From: an uncultured Collinsella sp.
GTDB lineage: Bacteria; Actinomycetota; Coriobacteriia; Coriobacteriales; Coriobacteriaceae
Direction: 5' to 3'
Length of the DNA: 16,869 nt
Assembly: GCA_958421035.1 (NCBI GenBank)
Contig: CATZKS010000038.1
Span: 1-16,869, forward strand
Positions 9,701-15,335 of the stretch are shown in pieces. Each line of letters opens with the position of its first letter. Within the stretch, counting starts at the first letter, position 1. Below the pieces are notes generated by a model, which did not search any database, had not been told where the DNA came from, and saw only the letters and a program-made list of their open reading frames with translations. The position numbers and the translations under genes were made by a program.

Positions 9701-10230
9701 AGGCGGGGAGCGCCAAGCTCGACGCTTGCATGGAGCTCGTGCACGGTGCGCTCGACGGCGGGCACCACATTCTGCTGTTCAGCCAGTTCACGGGCATGCT
9801 CGATATCATTGGCAAGCGCCTGGCCAGGGAGGACATCGGCTTCCTTAAGCTCACGGGCGCTTCGTCCAAGGAGAGCCGCGCCAAGATGGTCGCGCAGTTC
9901 CAGGCGGGCGAGGTGCCGGTGTTTCTGATCTCGCTCAAGGCGGGCGGCGTGGGCCTCAACCTGACGGCGGCCGATGTGGTCATTCACTACGACCCGTGGT
10001 GGAACGTGGCGGCGCAGGACCAAGCGACTGACCGCGCACATCGTATTGGCCAGCAGCATACCGTGACCGTGTACAAGCTCATCGCCAAGGACACGATCGA
10101 GGAACGCATTATGCAGATGCAGGAGTCCAAACGCGACCTGGTCAACAGCGTGCTCGGCGGCGATGGCATCTCCTCGGCGCTGTTTACCCGCGAGGATGTT
10201 CTGGCGCTGCTCGGCGGCGACGGGCGCTAA
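6766..10230 (+). CDS. SWIM zinc-finger SNF2-family ATPase/helicase
   Basis: A 1154-aa superfamily 2 Swi2/Snf2 ATPase, expected to translocate on duplex nucleic acid without strand separation. Its target is unknown; RapA-like roles on RNA polymerase or DNA-protein complexes are possible. The ATG at 6766 is chosen because GGAGG (6756-6760) sits 5 bases before it. An N-terminal SWIM zinc finger has C78, C80, C90 and H92. A Pro/Ala-rich linker (about 115-152) follows, then a long region resembling the bacterial SNF2-associated domain. The ATPase core has DDMGLGKT (716-723), DEAQ (815-818), LTGTPIENRLSELW (from 842), LISLKAGGVGLNLT (1054-1067) and QATDRAHRIGQ (from 1086), so all helicase motifs look intact. 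It lies 38 bp after dnaE with no visible terminator between, implying co-transcription. The family is certain, the biological role is not. Confidence 0.93.
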   Translation: MAQGTFVQALRKEAALSGTFMKGRSLMLNGAVLSIEDSGSRFSRNVTVEGSVRGSRGDLYKTHVALDMDEHEVIDYDCDCPAAYRYPGMCKHAIATALAYLDASGIEPVEGLRTPVRTFTAAPKQAARPSSAAPAVNPNFPFPAPVPTSPSLMKALSDLSDARMDELAGMRRKLAGTVDPDAPKAVLEPSLVPYYNPLFADRFSWALELRIRCGSVSYVVKDIDGMAAAYVRGGTFSYGKKLTFLHAPEAFDEVSVRLLDLVVATVVYLSDITSSRSASYDFARSGFVAERQLPLSEHDIVYMLDLLRGRTISFEPAWSRGTTTHRSYEVAVELSPVGEDEASAKQPLLLAAKIAPAAGGSYDLRLPADMYCFASGDVAYLVDTHRARRADAAFAQHAAPFLSRLLPCRTPVHIAAEQVGEFCRMALPVLREYTDLTAPAVLDTVAPEPSFAMAIGVDDGLVTCKITVSYGDWSADLFSLGAPGSPFEEQRPGVPPRDEIAEFRVMDTAALYFDFYEGGLAFEERDDESLFHLLTEGLSALSELGEVMLSDRLRQISVRPAPKLSVRATVKSNLLDVELGASGLSAADLAIYLDSYKRHQTFARLTSGDIVRLDEGARAAFGLAEDLGVDAVDLLDGVSLPASSTLFVDSMLARTPALEADRDAAFRRTVERLDTLGKMDFTVPVSLKATLRGYQVDGYQWLGSLEHLGLGGILADDMGLGKTLQIIAHILARVEAGDTKPTLVVCPASLVYNWTAELERFAPSLDVCAIVGAKAQRRVQIAGADEHNVVVTSYDLMRRDIDEYAEQDFARVVLDEAQYIKNPLTQVARAAKRLPAGVRFALTGTPIENRLSELWSIFDFLMPGLLGTRESFAKRFESPVEHAEGDSAARLQALVSPFVLRRVKEDVVADLPEKIEDTVMAQLTGEQRKLYLANQDRIAQQVQHREASEFKKDKLKVLAELTKLRQICCDPHLHYEDYKAGSAKLDACMELVHGALDGGHHILLFSQFTGMLDIIGKRLAREDIGFLKLTGASSKESRAKMVAQFQAGEVPVFLISLKAGGVGLNLTAADVVIHYDPWWNVAAQDQATDRAHRIGQQHTVTVYKLIAKDTIEERIMQMQESKRDLVNSVLGGDGISSALFTREDVLALLGGDGR

Positions 10231-10366
10231 CCCGCTCGGGTGAGGCCGCCAGGGCGGATAGCCCGCGCTGTCCCATCGTCCCCGCTCGTTATGTGTTCAT
10301 TTGCGATGCCGTGGATGGTTCGCTTGCCTTTGGGCATAAGAACCTCAAGAACATCGGCACATCAGC

Positions 10367-10373
10367 AAAGGAG
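10367..10373 (+). promoter_or_regulatory. Ribosome binding site fixing the superoxide reductase start
   Basis: AAAGGAG ends 6 bases before the ATG at 10380. It rules out the 29-codon in-frame upstream extension (GTG-like start at 10293), which has no family similarity and no ribosome site. Confidence 0.8.
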
Positions 10374-10379
10374 AACATC

Positions 10380-10742
10380 ATGGCGAAATTCTTTAAGGAC
10401 CCCGATGGCAAGCTCATTGCCGCTCTGGGCAACGACGTTGCAACCCCTGCCGGCTGCACGGAGCTGACCGCGAACACCGAGGACGCGGCGCACGAGAAGC
10501 ACGTGCCCGTCGTCGAGAGCGAGCGCGACGGTCACGTGATCCGTGCGCGCGTGGGCTCGGTCGAGCATCCTATGGTGCCCGAGCACTACATCGAGTGGAT
10601 TGCCCTTGAGGCCGAGGGCCGTCTGGAGGTCCATTACCTCCAGCCCGGCATGAAGCCCGCGACGTTTTTTGCCGGCGGCTCCAAGACCGGTACCGTCTAT
10701 GCCTATTGCAACCTGCACGGGCTGTGGTCCGCGACGTTCTAG
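10380..10742 (+). CDS. Superoxide reductase (desulfoferrodoxin family) without center I cysteines
   Basis: A 120-aa cytoplasmic enzyme that reduces superoxide to hydrogen peroxide, typical of anaerobes and usually fed by rubredoxin. The catalytic center II ligands are all present: H41 (in EKHVP), H63 (VEHPM), H69 (PEHYIEW), C110 and H113 (YCNLHGLW); E39 and K40 sit in the usual superoxide-steering position. The N-terminal ~35 residues still align with the desulforedoxin-like domain of two-iron desulfoferrodoxins (MAKFF...TELTANT), but the CxxC and CC iron ligands are gone, with only C26 left. It therefore resembles the one-iron class described for Treponema. It stands alone between the SNF2 gene (149 bp upstream) and the NAD-synthetase-like gene. 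No rubredoxin or rubrerythrin is adjacent. No convincing promoter was found. Confidence 0.93.
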   Translation: MAKFFKDPDGKLIAALGNDVATPAGCTELTANTEDAAHEKHVPVVESERDGHVIRARVGSVEHPMVPEHYIEWIALEAEGRLEVHYLQPGMKPATFFAGGSKTGTVYAYCNLHGLWSATF

Positions 10743-10762
10743 GAGCGCGCCCCCGCTCGGGG

Positions 10763-10768
10763 TATCAT
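10763..10768 (+). promoter_or_regulatory. Possible -10 element upstream of the NadE-like gene
   Basis: TATCAT matches the -10 consensus at 5 of 6 positions and lies 92 bases before the ATG at 10860. There is no convincing -35 at 16-18 bp. If real, the transcript leader would contain the hairpin at 10789-10817. Confidence 0.3.
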
Positions 10769-10788
10769 AGCTAGCATATGCACATGCG

Positions 10789-10820
10789 AGCGCCGACTGC
10801 ATCATGCGGCCGGCGCTTTT
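10789..10820 (+). terminator. Hairpin plus short T-run after the superoxide reductase gene
   Basis: AGCGCCG at 10789-10795 pairs with CGGCGCT at 10811-10817, and an inner GCA/TGC pair (10799-10801/10805-10807) shortens the loop. The stem's last T plus the three after it make a run of four. It lies 46 bases after the superoxide reductase stop and 40 before the next ATG. A weak intrinsic terminator for the upstream gene is the simplest reading; an attenuator in the leader of the next gene is the alternative. Confidence 0.5.
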
Positions 10821-10859
10821 ACTACGACAACGATGGTTTACGACGGAAAGGGCTGAGCC

Positions 10860-12845
10860 ATGAAGCTCGCACTTGCACAGATCGATATGCGCCTGGGTGA
10901 TATTGAGGGTATCTGCGGTCGCATCGAGGACCAGGCGCGCCTGGCCCATGAGCGCGGTGCGCGCGTGTTGTGCGTGCCGGCTCCGCTCTTTATGGGAGCC
11001 CTGCCCGGCGGCCTGGTGGGCGCTGCCGACTTTGAGCACGACATACTTGCCGGCTTGACCGGCGTCGCCGAGCGTATCCAAGAGCTCGATATGATCTGCA
11101 TCGTGCCCGCGGCAGTTTCGTTTGAGGGCCAGCCCCTGCTCGACTACATGATGCTCAAGGACGGCCATGTGGTGCCGGCCCGTTCGAGCATTGCCCTGCA
11201 GCGCGGTGGGAACGGCGATGCCCGTTGGGCACCGCCGGTGTTTGACGTGGACGGCGTGCGTATCGCCGTGATCTTCGACTTGGACCGCGAGCTCGAGATG
11301 CTGCCGACCGGCGTCGACCTCATTGCCTATTTCCAGTTCAACGCATTCGATATGACCGACCGCGAGACCGCCGCGATCGCCGCCGTGCGCAGCGGAGCCT
11401 ACCGCAAGATCGCATCTAAGCGCAGCGTGTGGTTTGCCTGCATGGCGCCGGTCGGTGCGTACGACGAGTCGGTGTATACCGGCGGGTCGTTTGTACTCGA
11501 CGACTGCGGTCGCGTGGTGGCCCAAGCGCCGTGTTTTGAGGAGAGCCTGCTGGTTCAGGAGATCCAGCGCGGTGTGATGCTCGATGCCTTGGAGGACCAC
11601 GAGCTGCCCGAGTTTCGCTCCGAGGAATGGCTGTGGCAGGCACTGGTGCTCGCTGTTCGCGATAACGCCCGCGCCCGCGGTACGTCGCGCGCCGTGGTGG
11701 CGCTTGAGGGCGACTTGCCGTCGTCCCTGCTGGCGGCGCTGGCCGTCGACGCTCTGGGTCCGCGCAATGTGGTCGGCCTGGTGCTGGGACGCAACCGCAT
11801 CTTTACGCCGGCGCAGGAGGAGGCCGAGGCTGCTCGCTGTGCCGCCGTTCGCGCCATTGCCGAGCGTCTGCACATTCGCACTGTCGAGCGCGATGCACCG
11901 GATGCGGCGCGTGTGCTCGATCGCGACGTGTCGGCGGGCGATGCCGAGCGTCTGCGCTCGCGCACGCTGGGCCTCATGCTGGAGGACACGGCGCTCGAGC
12001 TGGGTGCGATGGCGCTGAGCCCGCTGTCCAAAACCGAGTATGCGCTGGCGGCGCCGGCGCTTTGCGGCGGTTACCAGGGCGACTTTGCGCCCTTTGGCGA
12101 TGTGTACCTGTCGACGCTTGAGTTTGTGGCGCGTGTGCGCAACCGCACGTCTGCCGTGGTGCCCCAAGAGCTCGTGACGCTCAACGCGGTGGAAGATTGT
12201 ATGGAGCGCGTGCTGGCGCAGGCGCTCTCGACGCTCGACGGTCCGGTCGATATGCTCGACCGCGCGGCACAGCTGCTCGGCGGGCTTGAGCCGGGTGAGG
12301 TCGATGGCGCGCTCGAGGCGCACGTGGACCGCAATCGAGCTTTCGACGACATCCCGATGGCCGCCGGCAAGCCCGAGGCTTGCTCGCTGCTGCTGATGCT
12401 CGTGCGTCAGGGCGAGGCCGCCCGCCGCATGCTGCCGACGGCGCCGATCGTCTCGGCCCGTTCGTTTGTTGAGCGCGCCTGGCCGTACATGCTCGCGTGG
12501 TCCGACCTGGGGCTGAGCGGCAAGGAACGCATGACGGTCGATGCGCTGGCGCGCGCCGAGGTGAACCGCTTTGCCGACGAGGATACAAGCGAGCGCATGC
12601 GAAACGAGATGATGGGCGTGCTGGGCGAGCTACTGGGTATTTCGCCCGAGCAAATGGAGGAGCTGCGCTCCGAGGACGGCCAGCGTCGCTTGCATGAGGG
12701 CATGAAGAAGTTTGAGGGCGAGGTCCAGGACGCCATCGATAAGATGATGGGCGGTCAGGGCGGCTCGCAAGGTAGTCCCCAGGGTGGCCCGATGCCGCAC
12801 CCGCCAGTAGATTCGAGGCAGTTCCCCTTTTTCTCGCAGAACTAA
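10860..12845 (+). CDS. NAD+ synthetase-like protein with both catalytic centres lost (predicted pseudoenzyme)
   Basis: A 661-aa protein laid out as glutamine-dependent NAD+ synthetase: an N-terminal nitrilase-like glutaminase domain (1 to about 250) starting MKLALAQIDMRLGD, then a NadE-like ATP-pyrophosphatase domain (about 260-547). The key residues are changed. By alignment from memory, the nitrilase triad Glu-Lys-Cys falls at A41 (VPAPLFMG for FPELALTG), S110 (ARSSIAL for YRKxxLP) and D140 (AVIFDLD for LLICED). The PP-loop SGGxDS becomes EGDLPS (283-288), although flanking LLAALAVDALG is retained. SKTEYAL (390-396) and GDFAPFGDVY (407-416) still match the NadE domain. About 114 extra C-terminal residues end in a Gly/Gln/Pro-rich tail. 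AAAGGG (10847-10852) supports the ATG. The frame is intact with neighbour-like codon use, so it is maintained and not decayed. Function unknown; NAD synthesis is unlikely. Confidence 0.8.
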   Translation: MKLALAQIDMRLGDIEGICGRIEDQARLAHERGARVLCVPAPLFMGALPGGLVGAADFEHDILAGLTGVAERIQELDMICIVPAAVSFEGQPLLDYMMLKDGHVVPARSSIALQRGGNGDARWAPPVFDVDGVRIAVIFDLDRELEMLPTGVDLIAYFQFNAFDMTDRETAAIAAVRSGAYRKIASKRSVWFACMAPVGAYDESVYTGGSFVLDDCGRVVAQAPCFEESLLVQEIQRGVMLDALEDHELPEFRSEEWLWQALVLAVRDNARARGTSRAVVALEGDLPSSLLAALAVDALGPRNVVGLVLGRNRIFTPAQEEAEAARCAAVRAIAERLHIRTVERDAPDAARVLDRDVSAGDAERLRSRTLGLMLEDTALELGAMALSPLSKTEYALAAPALCGGYQGDFAPFGDVYLSTLEFVARVRNRTSAVVPQELVTLNAVEDCMERVLAQALSTLDGPVDMLDRAAQLLGGLEPGEVDGALEAHVDRNRAFDDIPMAAGKPEACSLLLMLVRQGEAARRMLPTAPIVSARSFVERAWPYMLAWSDLGLSGKERMTVDALARAEVNRFADEDTSERMRNEMMGVLGELLGISPEQMEELRSEDGQRRLHEGMKKFEGEVQDAIDKMMGGQGGSQGSPQGGPMPHPPVDSRQFPFFSQN

Positions 12846-12904
12846 CTATGGGATAGGATTCGCTTCCAACCCCGATACTTCAACTAAGCATCTTGGCCCC
12901 GTTG

Positions 12905-12913
12905 TGTTATTCT
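12905..12913 (+). promoter_or_regulatory. Extended -10 promoter of ruvCAB
   Basis: TGTTATTCT fits the extended -10 pattern TGnTAnnnT. No good -35 sits at 16-18 bp; TTGGCC at 12893-12898 is too close. Transcription would start near 12920, inside the SOS box, leaving a leader of about 63 nt before ruvC. Confidence 0.5.
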
Positions 12914-12914
12914 A

Positions 12915-12926
12915 GAACAGACGTTC
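12915..12926. promoter_or_regulatory. LexA-type SOS box before ruvCAB
   Basis: GAAC-AGAC-GTTC is an exact GAAC-N4-GTTC palindrome, the core recognised by LexA of Gram-positive bacteria and Actinobacteria. It starts one base after the extended -10 and covers the expected transcription start, where a bound repressor would block RNA polymerase. ruvAB or ruvCAB are known SOS genes in other bacteria, which supports the call. Confidence 0.68.
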
Positions 12927-12982
12927 GTGAATGATTCGCGGGGCCCTGTCTTGCGCTGTGCTTGTGGCGAGGGGAGGTCGGC

Positions 12983-13504
12983 TTGGTTATCTTGGGCATT
13001 GACCCCGGTTTGGCTCATACGGGTTGGGGGATTATCGAGGAGCGGCGTGGCGAGGTTCGCTGCCGTGCCTACGGTTGCATCGAGACCAGCGCGGGCAGCC
13101 CGCTTGCGGTGCGCCTGTCGCATATCGCCCGTGACCTTAAGGATGTCGTCGAGCGTTATCGACCCGACACAGCTGCTGTCGAGAGCATCTACTTTGGCGC
13201 CAACGTTCGTTCGGCCATCCCCACGGCGCATGCCCGCGGTGCCGCGCTCGTGGCGCTTTCGGAGTGCGCGCTCGAGATTGGCGAGTACACGCCCATGCAG
13301 ATCAAACAGGCTGTGGTGGGCACCGGCGCCGCGGACAAGCGGCAGGTCGCCTACATGGTACGCACGCTAACACAGCTCGACCACGACCCGCATCCCGACC
13401 ATGCCGCCGATGCCCTGGCCTGCGCCATCTGCCACGTAAACCTCAGCCGCACCCGCGCACTCACCGGTGGCGAGTTCTATCAACAGAGAGGAACCGGATA
13501 CTGA
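12983..13504 (+). CDS. ruvC: Crossover junction endodeoxyribonuclease RuvC
   Basis: Holliday junction resolvase that works as a dimer and nicks opposite strands at junctions driven by RuvAB. With TTG at 12983 as start the protein is 173 aa and begins (M)VILGIDPGLAHTGWG, as the family does. GGGGAGG (12971-12977) lies 5 bases upstream; the in-frame TTG at 12962 has no such site. Active-site residues are D7, E67 (AAVESIYFG), H140 and D143 (DHAADALACAICH). His in the third position matches Thermus RuvC (where His143 and Asp146 are catalytic) and differs from the all-acidic E. coli enzyme. The stop overlaps the ruvA ATG by one base (TGATG), implying translational coupling. It is the first gene of the SOS-controlled ruvCAB operon. 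Confidence 0.95.
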   Translation: MVILGIDPGLAHTGWGIIEERRGEVRCRAYGCIETSAGSPLAVRLSHIARDLKDVVERYRPDTAAVESIYFGANVRSAIPTAHARGAALVALSECALEIGEYTPMQIKQAVVGTGAADKRQVAYMVRTLTQLDHDPHPDHAADALACAICHVNLSRTRALTGGEFYQQRGTGY

Positions 13505-14124
13505 TGATTTCCCAGCTCCACGGAACGCTTGTCGAGGCCACGATGAGCTCGGCCGTCGTCGATGTGTCGGGCGTTGGCTTTGAGCTCGGCATCTCGGGCA
13601 GCACTGCGGCCACGTTGCCGACGCCCGGCGGCGAGGTCCGCCTCTACACGCGTATGCAGGTGCGCGAGGACGCCATGACACTTTTCGGTTTTTCCTCAAA
13701 GGATGAGCGCACGATGTTCGACCGGCTCGTGTCCGTCTCGGGCGTTGGCCCGCGCTTGGCGCTCGCCGTGCTTTCCACCTATACCGTGGGGCAGCTGTAT
13801 TCGCTGGTGATGGCCGAGGACGACAAGGGCATGGCCAAGGTACCCGGTGTGGGCAAAAAGACAGCTCAGCGCCTGATCCTGGAACTCAAGAGCACCTTTG
13901 CCAAGGATAAGGGCTTTGTGCCGGTCGACGTGATTCCCGGCCAGGTTGCGATGCCGGTTCCTGCCGCCGCTCCTTCGGCGATCGATGATGCCCGTGCGGC
14001 ACTCCTTTCCATGGGTTTTAGTCCGCAGGAGACCGATGTTGCCCTGAGCGGGTATGATGGGCAGGATATGCGTGTCGAGGACTTGCTCGGCGCGGCGCTT
14101 AAGCGACTCGGAATGGATGCGTGA
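13504..14124 (+). CDS. ruvA: Holliday junction branch migration protein RuvA
   Basis: A 206-aa subunit that binds four-way junctions as a tetramer and loads RuvB. The ATG at 13504 gives the family N-terminus MISQLHGTL, with GAGAGGA (13486-13492) upstream; the frame continues upstream to 13264 but only as a shadow of ruvC. Domains are an N-terminal OB fold (about 1-62), two helix-hairpin-helix motifs (VSVSGVGPRLALAVLS and MAKVPGVGKKTAQRL), a flexible Pro/Ala linker (VAMPVPAAAPS), and a C-terminal three-helix RuvB-binding domain (DDARAALLSMGFSPQE). It overlaps both neighbours by one base. Confidence 0.96.
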   Translation: MISQLHGTLVEATMSSAVVDVSGVGFELGISGSTAATLPTPGGEVRLYTRMQVREDAMTLFGFSSKDERTMFDRLVSVSGVGPRLALAVLSTYTVGQLYSLVMAEDDKGMAKVPGVGKKTAQRLILELKSTFAKDKGFVPVDVIPGQVAMPVPAAAPSAIDDARAALLSMGFSPQETDVALSGYDGQDMRVEDLLGAALKRLGMDA

Positions 14125-15191
14125 TGTGGGAAGCCGATGACTCTCAGGACCTGTGGGCGACGCCCGGCAACTCGCCGGCGGCATCCATGGCGCACGGCGA
14201 GCGCATGGTGGGCTCGGAGCTAACGCCCGAGGACCTCGATGTCGACCGCACTTTGCGCCCCCAGCGCCTGGACGACTACTGTGGCCAGGAGCACATCAAG
14301 CAGAGTCTGCGCGTGTTGATCGAAGCGGCGCAGAGCCGTGGCGAGACGCTCGACCACGTGATTTTCTCGGGTCCTCCGGGCCTGGGCAAGACCACGCTGG
14401 CCACCGTTATCGCCAACGAGCTGGGCGCTCAGATCAAGACCACGAGTGGCCCTGCCATCGCGCGCACGGGTGACCTGGCGGCCATCCTTACTAACTTGCA
14501 GCCGGGTGATGTGCTGTTTATCGACGAGATCCACTGCCTCAACCGTTCGGTCGAGGAGGTCCTGTACCCCGCGATGGAGGACTTTGCCCTCGATATCGTG
14601 ATTGGCAAGGGTCCGGCGGCTCGCTCGATTCGCCTGGATATTCCCAAGTTTACGCTGGTAGCGGCAACGACCCGCTCAGGCATGTTGACCGGCCCGTTGC
14701 GCGACCGCTTTGGCATTTCATATCGCCTGGATTACTACACGGTCGAGGAGCTCGCGCAGATTGTGACGCGCTCGGCGACTATCCTGGGCGTGACGATCGA
14801 CCACCCCAGTGCACTCGAGATCGGCTCGCGTTCGCGCGGCACGCCACGTCTTGCCAACCGCCTGCTCAAGCGCGTGCGCGACTATGCGCAGGTGCGCGGC
14901 AACGGTCCCATTGAGCTTGATATTTGCCGTCAGGCACTCGAGTTCTTTGAGATCGACGAGCTCGGCCTGGACTGGATGGATATTCGCATTTTGGAGACGC
15001 TCGCCAAGACGTTCTCCGGTCGTGCCGTGGGACTTACGACCCTTGCCAGCGCGGTGGGCGAGGACCCGGGCACGCTCGAGGATGTCTATGAGCCCTATTT
15101 GCTGCAGTGCGGGTTGATGATTCGTACGCCGCAGGGCCGTCAGGCAACCCTTCGCACCTTTGAGCACCTGGGGATTGAACCTACCGTTTAG
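14124..15191 (+). CDS. ruvB: Holliday junction branch migration ATPase RuvB
   Basis: AAA+ hexameric motor that pumps DNA through the RuvA-bound junction. The ATG at 14124 overlaps the ruvA stop by one base (355 aa); the adjacent in-frame GTG at 14121 is a less likely start. Motifs are Walker A GPPGLGKT (83-90), Walker B DEIH (134-137), sensor 1 AATTRSG, and LRDRFG (192-197) containing the arginine finger. The C-terminal winged helix includes GRAVGLTTLASAVGED. About 20 residues at the N-terminus (acidic, then small residues) exceed the E. coli protein before the conserved LRPQRLDDYCGQ. No clear terminator follows in the 144-bp gap to fhs. Confidence 0.97.
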   Translation: MWEADDSQDLWATPGNSPAASMAHGERMVGSELTPEDLDVDRTLRPQRLDDYCGQEHIKQSLRVLIEAAQSRGETLDHVIFSGPPGLGKTTLATVIANELGAQIKTTSGPAIARTGDLAAILTNLQPGDVLFIDEIHCLNRSVEEVLYPAMEDFALDIVIGKGPAARSIRLDIPKFTLVAATTRSGMLTGPLRDRFGISYRLDYYTVEELAQIVTRSATILGVTIDHPSALEIGSRSRGTPRLANRLLKRVRDYAQVRGNGPIELDICRQALEFFEIDELGLDWMDIRILETLAKTFSGRAVGLTTLASAVGEDPGTLEDVYEPYLLQCGLMIRTPQGRQATLRTFEHLGIEPTV

Positions 15192-15286
15192 GGCGCTTTA
15201 TTTTGGCGGGCTGTTGGGCTATCGCTGGGCATCGGGTAAACATATCGCCGTTCATCGGTTATGGGCGTTTTATTATTGCGCGCCCG

Positions 15287-15295
15287 TGCTATGCT
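15287..15295 (+). promoter_or_regulatory. Extended -10 promoter of fhs
   Basis: TGCTATGCT fits the extended -10 pattern TGnTAnnnT, and TTTTAT at 15268-15273 is a weak -35 at a 16-bp spacing. The expected start near 15302 leaves a leader of about 34 nt carrying GAAAGGA (15323-15329), too short for a folate riboswitch. Confidence 0.5.
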
Positions 15296-15335
15296 GAATT
15301 GGTCTTTTTCTCATTCGGTAACGAAAGGACCGCCC

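Noticed and set aside
10231..10379. Small GC-rich palindromes just after the SNF2 stop as a terminator
   Set aside because: CCCG/CGGG and CCGCC/GGCGG pairs leave loops of only two bases and no T-run follows.
10362..12323. A 653-codon open frame on the minus strand opposite the NadE-like gene
   Set aside because: No recognisable motifs, Arg/His/Ala-rich composition typical of antisense frames in GC-rich genes, and the + strand frame aligns with a known fold.
10860..12845. Calling this gene an active glutamine-dependent nadE
   Set aside because: Overall similarity supports the fold, but all three glutaminase residues and the PP-loop signature are replaced, so an enzymatic name would mislead.
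15192..15335. Tetrahydrofolate riboswitch upstream of fhs
   Set aside because: The likely leader after the extended -10 is only about 34 nt and shows no paired core, so a riboswitch does not fit.
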